Below are positions 22,561 to 34,408 of a stretch of 64,000 nt of DNA, piece after piece. Below the pieces are notes generated by a model that saw only the letters and a list, made by a program, of their open reading frames with translations, searched no databases and was not told where the DNA came from. The position numbers and the translations under genes were made by a program. Positions within the stretch are counted from its first letter, which is position 1. The number at the start of each line of letters is the position of its first letter. The stretch is from Whitmania pigra (taxonomy: Eukaryota; Annelida; Clitellata; Hirudinida; Haemopidae), in assembly GCA_021613335.1 (NCBI GenBank), contig JAJTWR010000308.1, positions 2,444,001-2,508,000 on the forward strand, read 5' to 3'.

Positions 22561-24540
22561 GTCTATAGCCCACCAATATCCATATTGAGAGCTAAAAATA
22601 GATTCTGAATATCAAGACTCTTTAAGCCATATAGATAATGAGGCTAGCTTGTCAAGCGTTGAACTAATATTATAATGAGTGCCTCTTTCCATATAGACCA
22701 CCAATATCCATATTGAGAGCTAAAAATAGATTCTGAATATCAAGACTCTTTAAGCCATATAGATAATGAGGCTAGCTTGTCAAGCGTTGAACCAATATTA
22801 TAATGAGTGCCTCTTTCCTATAGCCCACCAATATCCATATGGCGAGCTAAAAATAGATTCTGAATATCAAGACTCTTTAAGCCATATAGATAATGAGGCT
22901 AGCTTGTCAAGCGTTGAACCAATATTATAATGAGTGCCTCTTTCCTATAGCCCACCAATATCCATATTGAGAGCTAAAAATAGATTCTGAATCAAGACTC
23001 AAAGGATTTAAGCCATATAGATAATGAGGCTAGCTTGTCAAGCGTTGAACTAATATTAAATGAGTGCCTCTTTCCATATAGCCCACCAATATCCATATTG
23101 AGAGCTAAAAATAGATTCTGAATATCAAGACTCTTTAAGCCATACAGATAATGAGGCTAGCTTGTCAAGCGTTGAACTAATATTATAATGAGTGCCTCTT
23201 TCCATAGAGCCCACCAATATCCATATTGAGAGCTAAAAATAGATTCTGAATATCAAGACTCTTTAAGCCATACAGATAATGAGGCTAGCTTGTCAAGCGT
23301 TGAACTAATATTATAATGAGTGCCTCTTTCCATATAGCCCACCAATATCCATATTGAGAGCTAAAAATAGATTCTGAATATCAAGACTCTTTACGCTATA
23401 CAAATAATGAGGCTAGTGTAATATTAATATTATAATGAGCGTCCTTTTCCCTAGCTCACCAATATCTATATTGAGAGCTAAAAATAGATTCTGAATATCA
23501 AGACTCTTTACGCTATACAAATAATGAAGCTAGTGTAATATTAATATTATAATGAGCGGTCCTTTTCCATAGCCAACCAATATCCATATTGAGAGCTAAA
23601 AATAGATTCTGAATATCAAGACTCTTTAAGCCATATAGATAATGAGGCTAGTTTGACAAGCTATGAACCAATATTATAATGAGTGCCTCTTTCCTATAGC
23701 CCACCAATATCCATATTGAGAGCTAAAAATAGATTCTGAATATCAAGACTCTTTAGGCTATACAAATAATGAGGCTAGTGTAATATTAATATTATAATGA
23801 GCATCCCTTTTCCCTAGCCCACCAATATCTATATTGAGAGCTAAAAATAGATTCTGAATATCAAGACTCTTTAAGCCATATAGATAATGAGGCTAGCTTG
23901 TCAAGCGTTGAACCAATATTATAATGAGTGCCTCTTTCCTATAGCCCAGGGGTACTCAAACTTTTTTGGCCGGGGTCCACATTACGTAATTTTCAGATAG
24001 GTGGCGGTCCACAAGGGTCAAAGTCATGCGGACCGGGGGGGTAAAGCAAAAAGTAATGAATTAATATTAAAATGCTGTCAGACTTTTTATTTAGTGGGAT
24101 GCATGGAACTGTTTGTCCTTCATGACTTCTATTGTCAGAACTGATAAAGCCAATTTCTTGGAGCAAGGGTAATTACAAACTTAGACCAGAATTCAGAATT
24201 TTTTAACTTTTTAAATTTTTAAATTTATTTTTTTGGAAATAATTGGAGGTCCACTTAAAAGCTATCGGCGGTCCGGATTGTGGACCGCGGTCCGCAGTTT
24301 GAGTACCCCTGCTATAGCCCACCAATATCCATATGGCGAGCTAAAAATAGATTCTGAATATCAAGACTCTTTAAGCCATATAGATAATGAGGCTAGCTTG
24401 TCAAGCGTTGAACCAATATTATAATGAGTGCCTCTTTCCTATAGCCCACCAATATCCGTATTGAGAGCTAAAAATAGATTCTGAATATCAAGACTCTTTA
24501 TGCTATACAGATAATGAGGCTAGCTTGAACCAATATTGTA
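22561..24540 (+). repeat. Left-arm tandem array, about 126-bp unit, 14 or so copies
   Basis: Each unit contains CCACCAATATCCATATTGAG, AGCTAAAAATAGATTCTGAA, TATCAAGACTCTTTAAGCCA and GAGTGCCTCTTTCC in order. Copies at about 23400-23600 and 23750-23830 are a shorter variant type (GTAATATTAATATTATAATG). The array is interrupted by a hAT MITE at 23947-24311. Confidence 0.95.
23947..24311. mobile_element. 365-bp hAT MITE inside the tandem array
   Basis: Ends are CAGGGGTACTCAAACTTTTT and, reverse-complemented, CAGGGGTACTCAAACTGCGG. The perfect 8-bp duplication CTATAGCC lies at 23939-23946 and 24312-24319. No coding sequence is present. It inserted into one unit of the array after the array had formed. 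Confidence 0.93.
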
Positions 24541-27094
24541 AGTCTAAGGTTTACTTCTGAAGAAATTTAATTTATCTTTCTCACAATACTAATCTATTTG
24601 TCATCAGACACTTATTTTTCAAGTTATTTGCGCTTAACAGCTTTGATTCAAATTCGTTTTGTTTTTATGCTACAAACTTGACAGCAGGGTTATGTTGTTA
24701 CTATACTAATCATTTTGACAGGAATTATATCCCTTGGGCTACAACGTATATTTTTTTGTTTCTTGTTCAGAATTTTTAAATAAACGAATTCAAACAACTA
24801 AAAACAATACAAAAATCTTCGGTGAATCAACAAAAGACAAATAAAAATTACATTATTGGTTACAAATTTTAATGAACTGCAACAATTGGATTCTTGAAAC
24901 AAAAATAATTGCTTATTCATTGAAGTAAGTTCTTAGGAAATGTTTGGGTTGGCAAAAAATGCCGTCGTCCGTAAAATAGCGGACGTTTGCGGAGGAAGGC
25001 GATGGGAGACAAAATCTGCAATTTTTACGGACGTCTTTTATAGACGCCTCCTGCAATATACCGATGATAACTTTCCACGTATATATAAAATCCTTTGTAT
25101 AAAGTTATAAGCAGACATTGCTTTTATAAGCTCTTAGTTATGCAATGGACTTTCATCAAATAAATAAATATGAGCGCTGCATGCTGATTGGCTCTCGCTA
25201 CAACTGCTCCGACAACTTGTTATTTGGTTACTCTAACATGGCTCTTTGTAAGTGGTTTTTTATATGAAACCATTTAAAATGTCTAATGACGTCATTTTGG
25301 AGATGACTAGGACCAGGGACGTTGTCCCCCGACTTTAGACTAGATGGAAAAAACATCATCTTGTCATGATTTATGAGGGTTTGGCCTCGTGACTTTTGGC
25401 TAGAAGCAAATAAAGGTCTCCTCAGATTGTGCGAGGGTTTGTCCGCTAAAAAAGCTGAAATGACTAGGATGTGTTGTTGCAAATTCCAATAGTAATGAAA
25501 ATAACAGTAATAATGAGTACATCATCCACAAGTATGGATGTGTTCATTTCTTTCTGATTTGATCTGTCATTCATCAACTAGTCATTTAATTGCTTTGACC
25601 ATACCTCCTTTAATGAATAGGTTGTTCAAGGCTGATATTTTTTTTGTCGGTTGAATAATACTAGTTATTATTTACATCGTTTTAATAATTTTTTGTTTTA
25701 TAGTTAATAATAATAAATTGCATCAACTAACGATTTTGAGTTTAGGCTACGATTCCTTTTTAATTATGCGGAACGAATAAACGCATTTCAAAGAAATCTT
25801 GGAAAAAGTAGGTTTGCTGTCACGGAAAGCTTTTCTTGTTTTAAAGTCTTTTATGTTAAAAATAATGTATACAATAAACTATATAAAATGTTGAAATTTA
25901 GCTTTTAACCAATAATAACCCAGTTATTTCGGTATTTATTAGAATTAATAAAAAAAATAATAATTAGTAATTAATAATTAATGTTTTATTAGATTCTATT
26001 ATTCTACGTTATGTTTTAAAAATTTTATTATTTTTATTATACACCAGATTATGAAAAATGTCACTAGGATTTACATTACCCACTAGTAGATTTGGAATCT
26101 CAGGTCGTGCATGCTTCTCGATTGACTACTTTATGGTGAATATCTCTCAAACTAATTTGAATTGGAAGGTCAAACTTCAGATTATGGAAGAAAACTTCAT
26201 TTTCTAACATGCTTAAAAGAATGGGTTCTCTAAAATTGGTTGAAGTCGAGATTTTAGGCACTTGTATGTTCTGCAGAACATTTATTATATCTTTCTTAAT
26301 ATAACGTTCAAACGTTTTTTTCTATGATTATAATGTTAGTTAGATTGTAATTACCTATACTTTTATAAAGTGATTCTTAAACGAAAATGAATGTTTGTTT
26401 TAAACACGTTTTTATTAATATCTTGCTAAATATATGTAGTTAGAAATTCAACTTCAGACATGTTTGTCTCCAAGTCATGGGTGATATTTAATTTTAGTAC
26501 TTGTACTTTAGAATGTATTATTGAAAGGATTTGAATGCAATTTTACCCTAATATATTCATTTCAATATTGTTCACTTTTAAACACACTATACTTTCTATC
26601 GCCTATTGATTAGATAAGCTCATCGTAATCGATCTGACAAGAAAGATTTAAAGATATAGATTTAATTCTTAGCACGGAATATATGCATTAAAAAATAAAA
26701 CCTTGGTCTAATCGTAAGTAGACCTTAGGACAAGGGGGTCATTCAAAAAAGCTTGCAAGTGGGGGGCTTCAAAAGCATACTAAGAATACTGAGAGGGGAG
26801 GGCAATTGCTTTTTGCGAAATAAAAACGAAATAATTTATATTTTTATTGATTTTATTTTTATTTCTTAAATATAATTTTATTGATAATTTTGGGACCGTC
26901 CATAAAATATGTCACGCTCGAGGGGGAGGGGGTAAACCTCTATGTAACGTGACACAAATTAAAAATTAAAGTTAAGGTTTTTTGCGGACATCTTTTGTTG
27001 ACGACCCCCAATGAAAAAAGCGTCCTCAAATTCAAATTTTGTGTTTTCCTGCGCCCCAATAGAGATCTGCCGTCATAACTCTGCTCATTGTAAT
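24541..27094. other. Unique spacer of the foldback element
   Basis: AT-rich, with no credible ORF. At 25139-25170 the motif TTATGCAATGGACT followed by ATCAAATAAATAAAT recurs in near-identical form at 30614-30645, so it is the tail of a dispersed repeat. Another repeat-like block with GGGACCGTCCATAAAATATG is at about 26892. Confidence 0.5.
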
Positions 27095-27099
27095 ATTAA

Positions 27100-28080
27100 T
27101 TCAACATTAGCCACATTATCTGTATAGCGTAAAGAGTCTTGATATTCAAAATCTATTTATAGCTCTCAATATGGATATTGGTGAGCAATAGGAAAGAGGC
27201 ACTCATTATAATAGTGGTTTAACGCTTGACAAGCTAGCCTCATTATCTATATGGCTTAAAGAGTCTTGATATTCAGAATCTATTTTTAGCTCGCCATATG
27301 GATATTGGTGGGCTATAGGAAAGAGGCACTCATTATAATATTGGTTCAACGCTTGACAAGCTAGCCTCATTATCTATATGGCTTAAAGAGTCTTGATATT
27401 CAGAATCTATTTTTAGCTCTCAATATGGATATTGGTGGTCTATATGGAAAGAGGCACTCATTATAATATTAGTTCAACGCTTGACAAGCTAGCCTCATTA
27501 TCTGTATGGCTTAAAGAGTCTTGATATTCAGAATCTATTTTTAGCTCTCAATATGGATATTGGTGGGCTATATGGAAAGAGGCACTCATTATAATATTAG
27601 TTCAACGCTTGACAAGCTAGCCTCATTATCTATATGGCTTAAAGAGTCTTGATATTCAGAATCTATTTTTAGCTCTCAATATGGATATTGGTGGGCTATA
27701 GGAAAGAGGCACTCATTATAATATTGGTTCATAGCTTGTCAAACTAACTTCATTATCTATATGGCTTAAAGAGTCTTGATATTCAGAATCTATTTTTAGC
27801 TCTCAATATAGATATTGATGGGCTAGGGAAAAGGGATGCTCATTATAATATTAATATTACACTAGCCTCATTATTTGTATAGCGTAAAGAGTCTTGATAT
27901 TCAGAATCTATTTTTAGCTCTCAATATGGATATTGGTGGGCTATATGGAAAGAGGCACTCATTATAATATTAGTTCAACGCTTGTCAAGCTAGCCTCATT
28001 ATCTATATGGCTTAAAGAGTCTTGATATTCAGAATCTATTTTTAGCTCTCAATATGGATATTGACGGGCTATAGACGCTC
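27100..28080 (-). repeat. Right-arm tandem array, about 8 inverted copies of the 126-bp unit
   Basis: Same unit as the left array in reverse orientation (for example CTCAATATGGATATTGGTGG). It is shorter than the left array, so the arms have gained or lost units independently. Confidence 0.93.
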
Positions 28081-28563
28081 AATATTATTTCAACACTTGC
28101 ATCATTTATATGTGTAGTTTAAATAACCTGTTTTTGTGTGTTATTTGTCTTTTGTTAATGTTCATTAATTAGCCCGGTTAAAAATCCCTTTATAGCTCTC
28201 CGAGTACATATTGATATTGTGAGCATATAAAATATATTTATAATTTAAAACAATTTTGTCAAATTAAAATATTTATATACGTACGGTTAAAAGTAAATTA
28301 AATTTAATTTTGGAATAGCATTTTAAATATTTAACAAAAGCGACATTCATTATGTGTAACTATCTTAAGTGACACAGATATTCTAAATACATATATATTA
28401 TAAATTTTCACTAATTTTTTAATAATTAAACAACGTTTTGTGTTGAAATAATTTTTGTTTTATTTCAACATATACATAATTTATTATTATAATAGGGGGG
28501 GCGTGGTTTATCTTTGTTTACTAAGGAATGTCTGTATAGATATTAAACTGCGATTACTCCAGT

Positions 28564-28572
28564 CGAGTTTAA
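28564..28572. repeat. 9-bp target duplication CGAGTTTAA (right copy)
   Basis: Matches 22063-22071 and lies in the 5' leader of GINS4. Confidence 0.9.
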
Positions 28573-28595
28573 CCGCGATCGTAATTTTCTCAATC

Positions 28596-29819
28596 ATGGA
28601 TGATGACATAAACTTCTCCGATCTAAATGAGGATGGGACTGCAGATTACACTATGACTTCCAAAGAGCTCCTGAGTCTTTTGGAAACTGTTAGTGTGCAA
28701 AAATGAAGTGATTCGCGCTGGATATGGCAGATTCGTAATGTTATTTAATTTGGATAAGATTGGATCTTCTACAAATTAAGTAACTTTTCTCAGGCTTGGC
28801 TAAATGAAAAACTTTCTCCAGAACTTCTCCATCACAAATCAGACTTGGTGGATTGCATGTTGGACCAACTGAACTCAATGCAAGAAAATTTAGAAAAAGC
28901 AAAATCTCCGGATATAAAATTGGGAATCCACAGACTGGAAGTTTGTTTAAGAAGATTTTACATTATTTAGTAATGTGTTGTTTTTTAAATATTGTTCATA
29001 TAAAAATGGCTTTCAAATAATTTTTGGCACGTTTGCACTTGAATGAGCAATAGCTTTTTATAGATTTTGTTACAAGCAACATTACTTATAGATTGAGAGA
29101 ATTCGGTTCATTTTAAGCAGTTACTTGAGGAAAAGACTTCAAAAGGTACTTGTTTTCAAAATAACAATCCTCTCAATTTTGTGTTGTTTGAGAAGTTCAT
29201 CCATCTTAGATTGAACATTTTTGTTCTGATTTGCTCGATCCTAAAAATCAAGAAGAACTTAAGAAGTTAACTCCGCAAGAGTATGAGTTTGCACAAGAGT
29301 AAGCGTTTCCTATTGAGTAAATTATTTTGTATACCTTATTATGACCTTAAAACCACATGCTGAATATTTAGGTACCAAACCAACTTTGATAATTACTTGT
29401 CCAGTGTGGCATTGACAAACATGCCACACAGTCTGCAAAACTTGGACCCTAAAGATATAAGTAATTAAAGTTGATTGATTTTATTCGAGTACATGTCATC
29501 ATGTCGTTTTCTTTATTAGAAAACAAGCCAAACACCAAAAGTTACGTCTTCGTTAAGGTTAACAAATCCTTAAAGAACTTCCATATTGAAGATGAACTTG
29601 ATGGCTCTTCAGAGTGAGTAAATTGACATTGCAAATCATTAAATTAATTAGGTTTAAATATTTGTTAAGGGCAAATTAAATCTTGATTATTTGTTAAACA
29701 TTTGTGATGTGTGATTTTCTTGCAGTTTGACAGTGGACTTAGAAACTGGCGATCAACATCTTGTGATGTATAAACCTTTCAGGGATCTTTTGAATTCTGA
29801 TGAAGTATCTCTTATATGA
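28596..29819 (+). CDS. GINS4: GINS complex subunit 4 (SLD5)
   Basis: SLD5 is one of four subunits of GINS, part of the CMG replicative helicase in the nucleus. Seven exons can be joined in frame: 28596-28688, 28794-28940, 29092-29144, 29210-29298, 29372-29460, 29520-29613 and 29726-29819. Recognised segments in order: AWLNEKLSPELLHHKSDLVD, then IHRLE and IERIRFILSSYLRKRL (the conserved SLD5 A-domain helices), LTPQEYEFAQEYQTNFDNYL, and the C-terminal B-domain strands TKSYVFVKVNKS and TVDLETGDQHLVMYKPFRDL. The protein of about 200 residues has the usual SLD5 length. The start follows a short leader, most of which lies upstream of the foldback insertion (6.5 kb away) if the original promoter is still used. 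The stop is 44 bp from the convergent gene at 29863. Confidence 0.93.
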
Positions 29820-29862
29820 TTGGACAGTTGAATTATGCTGTACACAAGGACCTATGGGGCAT

Positions 29863-30357
29863 CTAAGCTTTGTTAAAACCCTTACTTCTTGTTTTCTTTG
29901 TGGCATTTTCCTTGCGTTTTGTTTTCCTTACTCCATTGAACTCTGATTCAGGACTTTTTTGTTTGGTAATGTGTTTACTGAGGATGAAATCAGGCAGGAG
30001 TTCTTTTTGGTTATTGAGGAGTACATCGTAGTCTCCTGATCCATCTTCTGTGGTTTTCCTGATTCGGATGGGAACAAAAGTGTTGGACTCGGAAGACTTC
30101 AAATGATTACTGGCAATTTCATGTGGTTTTGATGACAGATCTGTTAGGTTGCCTGGGAAGTATAATTTTACTACATCATTGTTACACTAGCGCAGTAGCT
30201 CTGATCTAATTTTCAAACCTTTTTCATCTGATAAATCAATGGTTTCATCGCTGGACAAGTTAATCCTTGATTTAATATTCTCTAAAATATTAGCGACAGA
30301 GCAATCTGGATTGCATAGTAAAGTCAGGTCGTCCCCGTACCTAATTTTTATGAACAT
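29863..30357 (-). CDS. CXorf65-like protein, with an in-frame TAG
   Basis: The N-terminal part, starting MFIKIRYGDDLTLLCNPDCS and ending DETIDLSDEKGLKIRSELLR, resembles the uncharacterised CXorf65 family (a small ubiquitin-like fold is likely; function unknown). A TAG at 30187-30189 interrupts the frame. The same frame then stays open for 108 codons to the stop at 29863: CNNDVVKLYFPGNLTDLSSK, then SNTFVPIRIRK, ending in a basic K/R-rich tail. Length without the TAG would be about 164 residues, near the family size. Possible explanations are a young pseudogene, a sequencing error, a very short intron, or readthrough. It is convergent with GINS4. Confidence 0.65.
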
Positions 30358-31113
30358 CGCTGACAGTGAACGACATGAATTATTTTGGATCGACTGTTGC
30401 CATGGCGGCAAGTAAAAGTAAAATTCGTTTGGGGTTACAATCAATATTGTAAAAGCATGGATCTTATAATGGCCTTGCAACAAAGCTAAATTTAACTACT
30501 TCGAGACATTCGACCTTTTTGACGTGACGAACAGCGGAAACCACCGCTATCCCGCCTGATTGCTAGATTTGTTCGATCCGGCAGACATATATAGATCCCT
30601 TGGCCTAGGTTCCTGTTATGCAACGGACTATAATCAAATAAATAAATAATAAAGGTTCCTTTTGCGCAGACTCGGTGTCGCAGCACAACGGAGAACAGTT
30701 TCAAATGAATCTCAAAATTGTTCAAACACTGCATGCCTGAAATCATTACGCAAGCAGAAACAACTTTTAAGTTTTAAGATCGTCTCCCAATTGGTAAAGC
30801 AAACAAAATCATGTAAATACAAAATGAAAAGCAAAACATTAAGGATATAAATAGTTGATACATAATAATTTTGGAGGCTTTTTTGAATTTCTCAATAAAA
30901 ACGTTAGCTGTAAACACATCAAACATTAAATCTGAATGCAGTAAAACTAACAAAAAAAATATCTTGATTAAACAATTTTAGCATAATTTTCTGTTGAATT
31001 GAGAATAGGGAAATCACAATATTTAACAATCTTGTAAGTAACCAAGAAATTATTAGTAAATATATGTAAATATGGACTGAAGCATGCAAGTGGAACAATA
31101 ATTTGAAGGTCTT
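30358..31113. other. Intergenic stretch with a dispersed repeat tail
   Basis: Between the CXorf65-like start and the BIN3 stop. At about 30560-30650 there is a GTTCGATCC (tRNA B-box-like) followed by TGTTATGCAACGGACT and ATCAAATAAATAAAT, whose last part is shared with 25139-25170. This suggests a second SINE-like family. The rest is AT-rich, probably the BIN3 3' UTR. Confidence 0.4.
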
Positions 31114-33014
31114 TCATCTCGCTTGGTCATCAATTGCTATCGAAAGGCTTCTAATTTCTGAAAGTTTCTGCTGAATGCTTTGTTTCAAATCACTGGCATC
31201 AACTGATGGTGTTTCAGAGTCATTCAACTGTTTGCTTAGGTTGTCATAAATATCCTGACATTCATTATAATATGTGACCTGAATTGAAAGTATCGATCAA
31301 TTAAATTTACATCCACAACTTTATGAAGAACAAGTAATTTAACCTGCGCTTTGACAAAGGCCTGAAGCGAGGGCTGAAAGTAAGCGATGCGGCCCTCGTA
31401 CAGTTTTGGAACCTCACTTAATAACAACGAATTCTGAGTTTCAAAGTCTAGTTTAGCTGCTGCACAAGCCTTTCTGCTCTGCAATTGATTATTTGTAAAT
31501 TAATGGACAAACACAACTAAATGTAAAATCCCAACAAGTCAATATAATGTCATCTCACATTTTCAAGTTTAACAGCATTAGGTCCTGTCCGTTCTCTCTT
31601 CAAATACTTTTCAACCTTTTCCTGGCATTTTGTGTATTCCTAAACAAATGAAGAAAATGTTATAAATCTGAAGAATCCCACCTTCTTCCAATGATATATG
31701 AGGAAATAATATTTAATCATATACCCAGAAGTAAAAAGTTAGAATAATTGTGGAACTTTCTTACATTCAGTTACTAAAACAATGTTTACAAAACCTGAAG
31801 ACTATGTTCCCTCTTTTTAATGGCATGCTGAACAGCAGGGAAAATAGTGGAAAACCTGAACAACAGGTTTGAAAATCATATTAAGATACAATTTAATTTC
31901 ATAACAGGCAAGCCACACTTAAAGGGCAAACTGAAACCTAACAAATTTATTTTACCAAATGGTAAATCCAACCAAAACAATTACTTTCTCATTGGTTCAA
32001 CAACTGCTTTATTGGAGATCGAATTCTGAAAAACTTAAAGAAATTCAATGGAATGGTCATTGCAGCAAATGTTAACCACAAACCAATTCTTCGGTCTGCA
32101 TCTCAAGATGTTTAACTGATTGACACCACTCATCGATGAGCTTCCTGAGTGAATCATCATCTTTGCAAGAATAATTACCTTGTAGAGCCTGCACCAAATC
32201 CACTTCACATTTTGCCTGAGCTACAAACAATGAATCCATAAATAACAATATAAACATAAAATTTGGAATGATTACCTGATTGAGATTTCATGCATCTCTT
32301 CATACTTTCTTGTAGCTTGTATGTGCTTTCCTGAAGGCTTATGAATGAATCAACTTTTGAAATATGCTTAAGTAGCAAACCTTCTCAAAACTAAGAAATG
32401 TCCTAGTTAATGAGCTACACCAACAATAGCAAAGATGGCAATATTCACGACCCAGACTGCATTGCAAGAAATCTTCCCATTGGAAGGGGTGCTTTATAAA
32501 TGCTGATTAATAAATGTTGATTAATGTGCCCTCACATCTGCCCAGATATAAGGCAAGAAAAGATTGGCTAAATACAAATGGTATACACTGTTCACCATAG
32601 ACATGCAAAAAATTACATTTCTTGAGTAAATAACAAAAACGCAAATTAAATCCTTAAACTGGCATGATGTAAACTAGCACAAAACGTTACCTTTCAAGCT
32701 TTTTTATTTCCCTTTCGAATTCTCTTTCTGACTTTTAAACAAAATAGAATTAGAAAATCATTTAATAGAACCCTGGCACAAAAAACCCTGCTTACAGTTC
32801 TAGATATTGCTGTCTTCTTGTTGCCAGCAATCTTACTGAAGGGATTATATCTAAAATTGTTCATAATAAATCAAGCAAACATCCAAATTGTTATAAAGAA
32901 GCAAAACTACTAACTATGAACTAGGTACATTAAAAACGCTATAAAAGATATTTATATTAATAAATTAAAAGTAATAAGAACAAAAACGAACCTGAACGTC
33001 ATACCTTTCAACAT
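31114..33014 (-). CDS. BIN3: Bridging integrator 3 (BAR-domain protein)
   Basis: BIN3 is a minimal N-BAR protein that binds and bends membranes and affects actin organisation. Nine exons read on the minus strand: 33014-32992, 32850-32796, 32731-32691, 32330-32276, 32220-32084, 31855-31795, 31639-31559, 31478-31344 and 31278-31114. The order matches the family: RYNPFSKIAGNKKTAISRTS, EREFEREIKKLER, QAKCEVDLVQALQGNYSCKD, VFSTIFPAVQHAIKKREHSL, EKVEKYLKRERTGPNAVKLE, LDFETQNSLLLSEVPKLYEG, YFQPSLQAFVKAQ, ending LSEIRSLSIAIDDQAR. There is no SH3 domain, as expected for BIN3. The tiny first exon (ATG at 33014) is inferred from frame and a GT donor and is the least certain part. Divergent from RIM with about 1.4 kb between. 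Confidence 0.88.
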
Positions 33015-34408
33015 AAAATCAGCGGTTTGCTTACTACACGACGAAGTGTATTTATATATATAAAATGATTTAACAATATTTATATTATGTATATACTTTT
33101 TGCATAAACAAAAAAATACCTAAATATTTGACTAAAAGCTCATTTTATCATATTTCTTATTTGGATCAAAATAAAAAAATTTTGTTTGAAAACATTACAA
33201 AAATTATGATATTTATTTTTAATATAATTTCCAGCAATAACCATAAATTGTCTATTGCAGCGGTTCTCAGACCATGCTAGGTTAAACATTAAACATTAAA
33301 ACATTAACTAGATGTCACTAATTGTACCATTGTACAACCCAATCAATTTTATTGTATTGTATTGTGTTGTTGCAATATCATAATATTAGAAATATAAATT
33401 CAGAAGTGGGTATACCATTCACATCTGCTGAAAACTTTAATAGGACGGATGGAAACAGACGTCACAACGAGGCATGTTCTCTTAGTGTTCGATGCTAACA
33501 GTTGCGGAACGTTGATATTGAAATGGGACGATAACCAATAAAACCATTTTTATGTTTGCTAGAACTGGAGGAAGTATGTATGTAAACATTGCCAAAACTG
33601 TGGTGAATTCATTCCGCAAAACGCATCAGGTTGGATTGTGTGGCATTAAATGACAAGCCTATTGAATCCTTGTTCAACCCTTGCATATTTTCCTACAAAC
33701 GCCTTCTCTTGATTTACAAGCTAAATGGAAAGGACCTAAAATGAGACCTTTAATCATGGTCTAATTGATTTTTCACGATTAATGTTCAACGTTTCATGAC
33801 TTTTATGACATATTAATAGATAAAAATGATTGACGAATAACATATATAGCATGATTTTGAAATGTTAAATATCCCACTTATAACACATAAATAAATCCAG
33901 AAACACTATCTAAAACATTAAGAAGTAGAACGCAGGTGTGAATTATTCCAAGAATATCTGGAACAAATGCTCAATAGCAGCTGTTTGCTATTGTTTCAAA
34001 GACCGATGCACTCTCCAATGACGACAACAACAATAATAACAACATAAACAAAAACAACAACAACAGCCCCTTCCTGCTTTGTTCTCCTCGAGTGGGACAA
34101 TCGAGAAGCTGAGTTGCATCTTGCATGTGGCAGTAAGTAGCTTATATAAGCAGAGGCTGCTGTCTTGCATTACCGTGCTATCCTGCTACGATGATCAATC
34201 CATTCTTGCTGACTTTAAAACATAAGCCATTTCATCTGATAAATACTCCTACGTTAAAAGTCGAAATTTATTAATCAGAAATACTATCTTTCGATCGATA
34301 ATAACGAACTAAATTCATCCAAGTGCGATAAAAATTGGAAACCCATTTTCTTGTTATTGCTGTCCACCCTGAAAGGATACCGTTGTTCAAATAAATGTCG
34401 CTTGTAAC
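33015..34408. other. Divergent promoter region between BIN3 and RIM
   Basis: No exon recognised. At 33258 the motif CAGCGGTTCTCAGACC looks like one end of a hAT element, but no partner end was found. An (AAC/AAT)n-like CAACAACAATAATAACAAC tract lies at about 34023-34068. Confidence 0.4.

Larger units (their letters stand above)
22072..28563. mobile_element. 6.5-kb foldback DNA element with tandem-repeat arms
   Basis: The termini ACTGGAGTAATCGCAG are perfect inverted repeats, and near-identity continues for about 490 bp on each side (22072-22560 and 28075-28563). Each arm then becomes a tandem array of an approximately 126-bp unit, in opposite orientation on the two sides (22561-24540 and about 27100-28080). 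The spacer of about 2.5 kb has no coding sequence. A perfect 9-bp duplication flanks the element. Nine bp is typical of Mutator-like elements, and arms made of tandem units recall Drosophila FB elements; the superfamily is an inference. The element is non-autonomous, and its high arm identity suggests recent activity or arm conversion. It inserted 32 bp upstream of the GINS4 ATG. Confidence 0.92.

Noticed and set aside
22561..24540. Regular repeats that could suggest a CRISPR array
   Set aside because: The repeats are contiguous 126-bp units with no unique spacers, in a eukaryotic genome, and form one arm of an inverted-repeat element.
26892..26965. GGGACCGTCCATAAAATATG block as a separate MITE
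   Set aside because: It looks like a repeat terminus, but no matching inverted end or duplication could be found, so it is only mentioned within the foldback spacer.
33258..33273. hAT-like terminus CAGCGGTTCTCAGACC
   Set aside because: No partner end or 8-bp duplication was found within several hundred bases.
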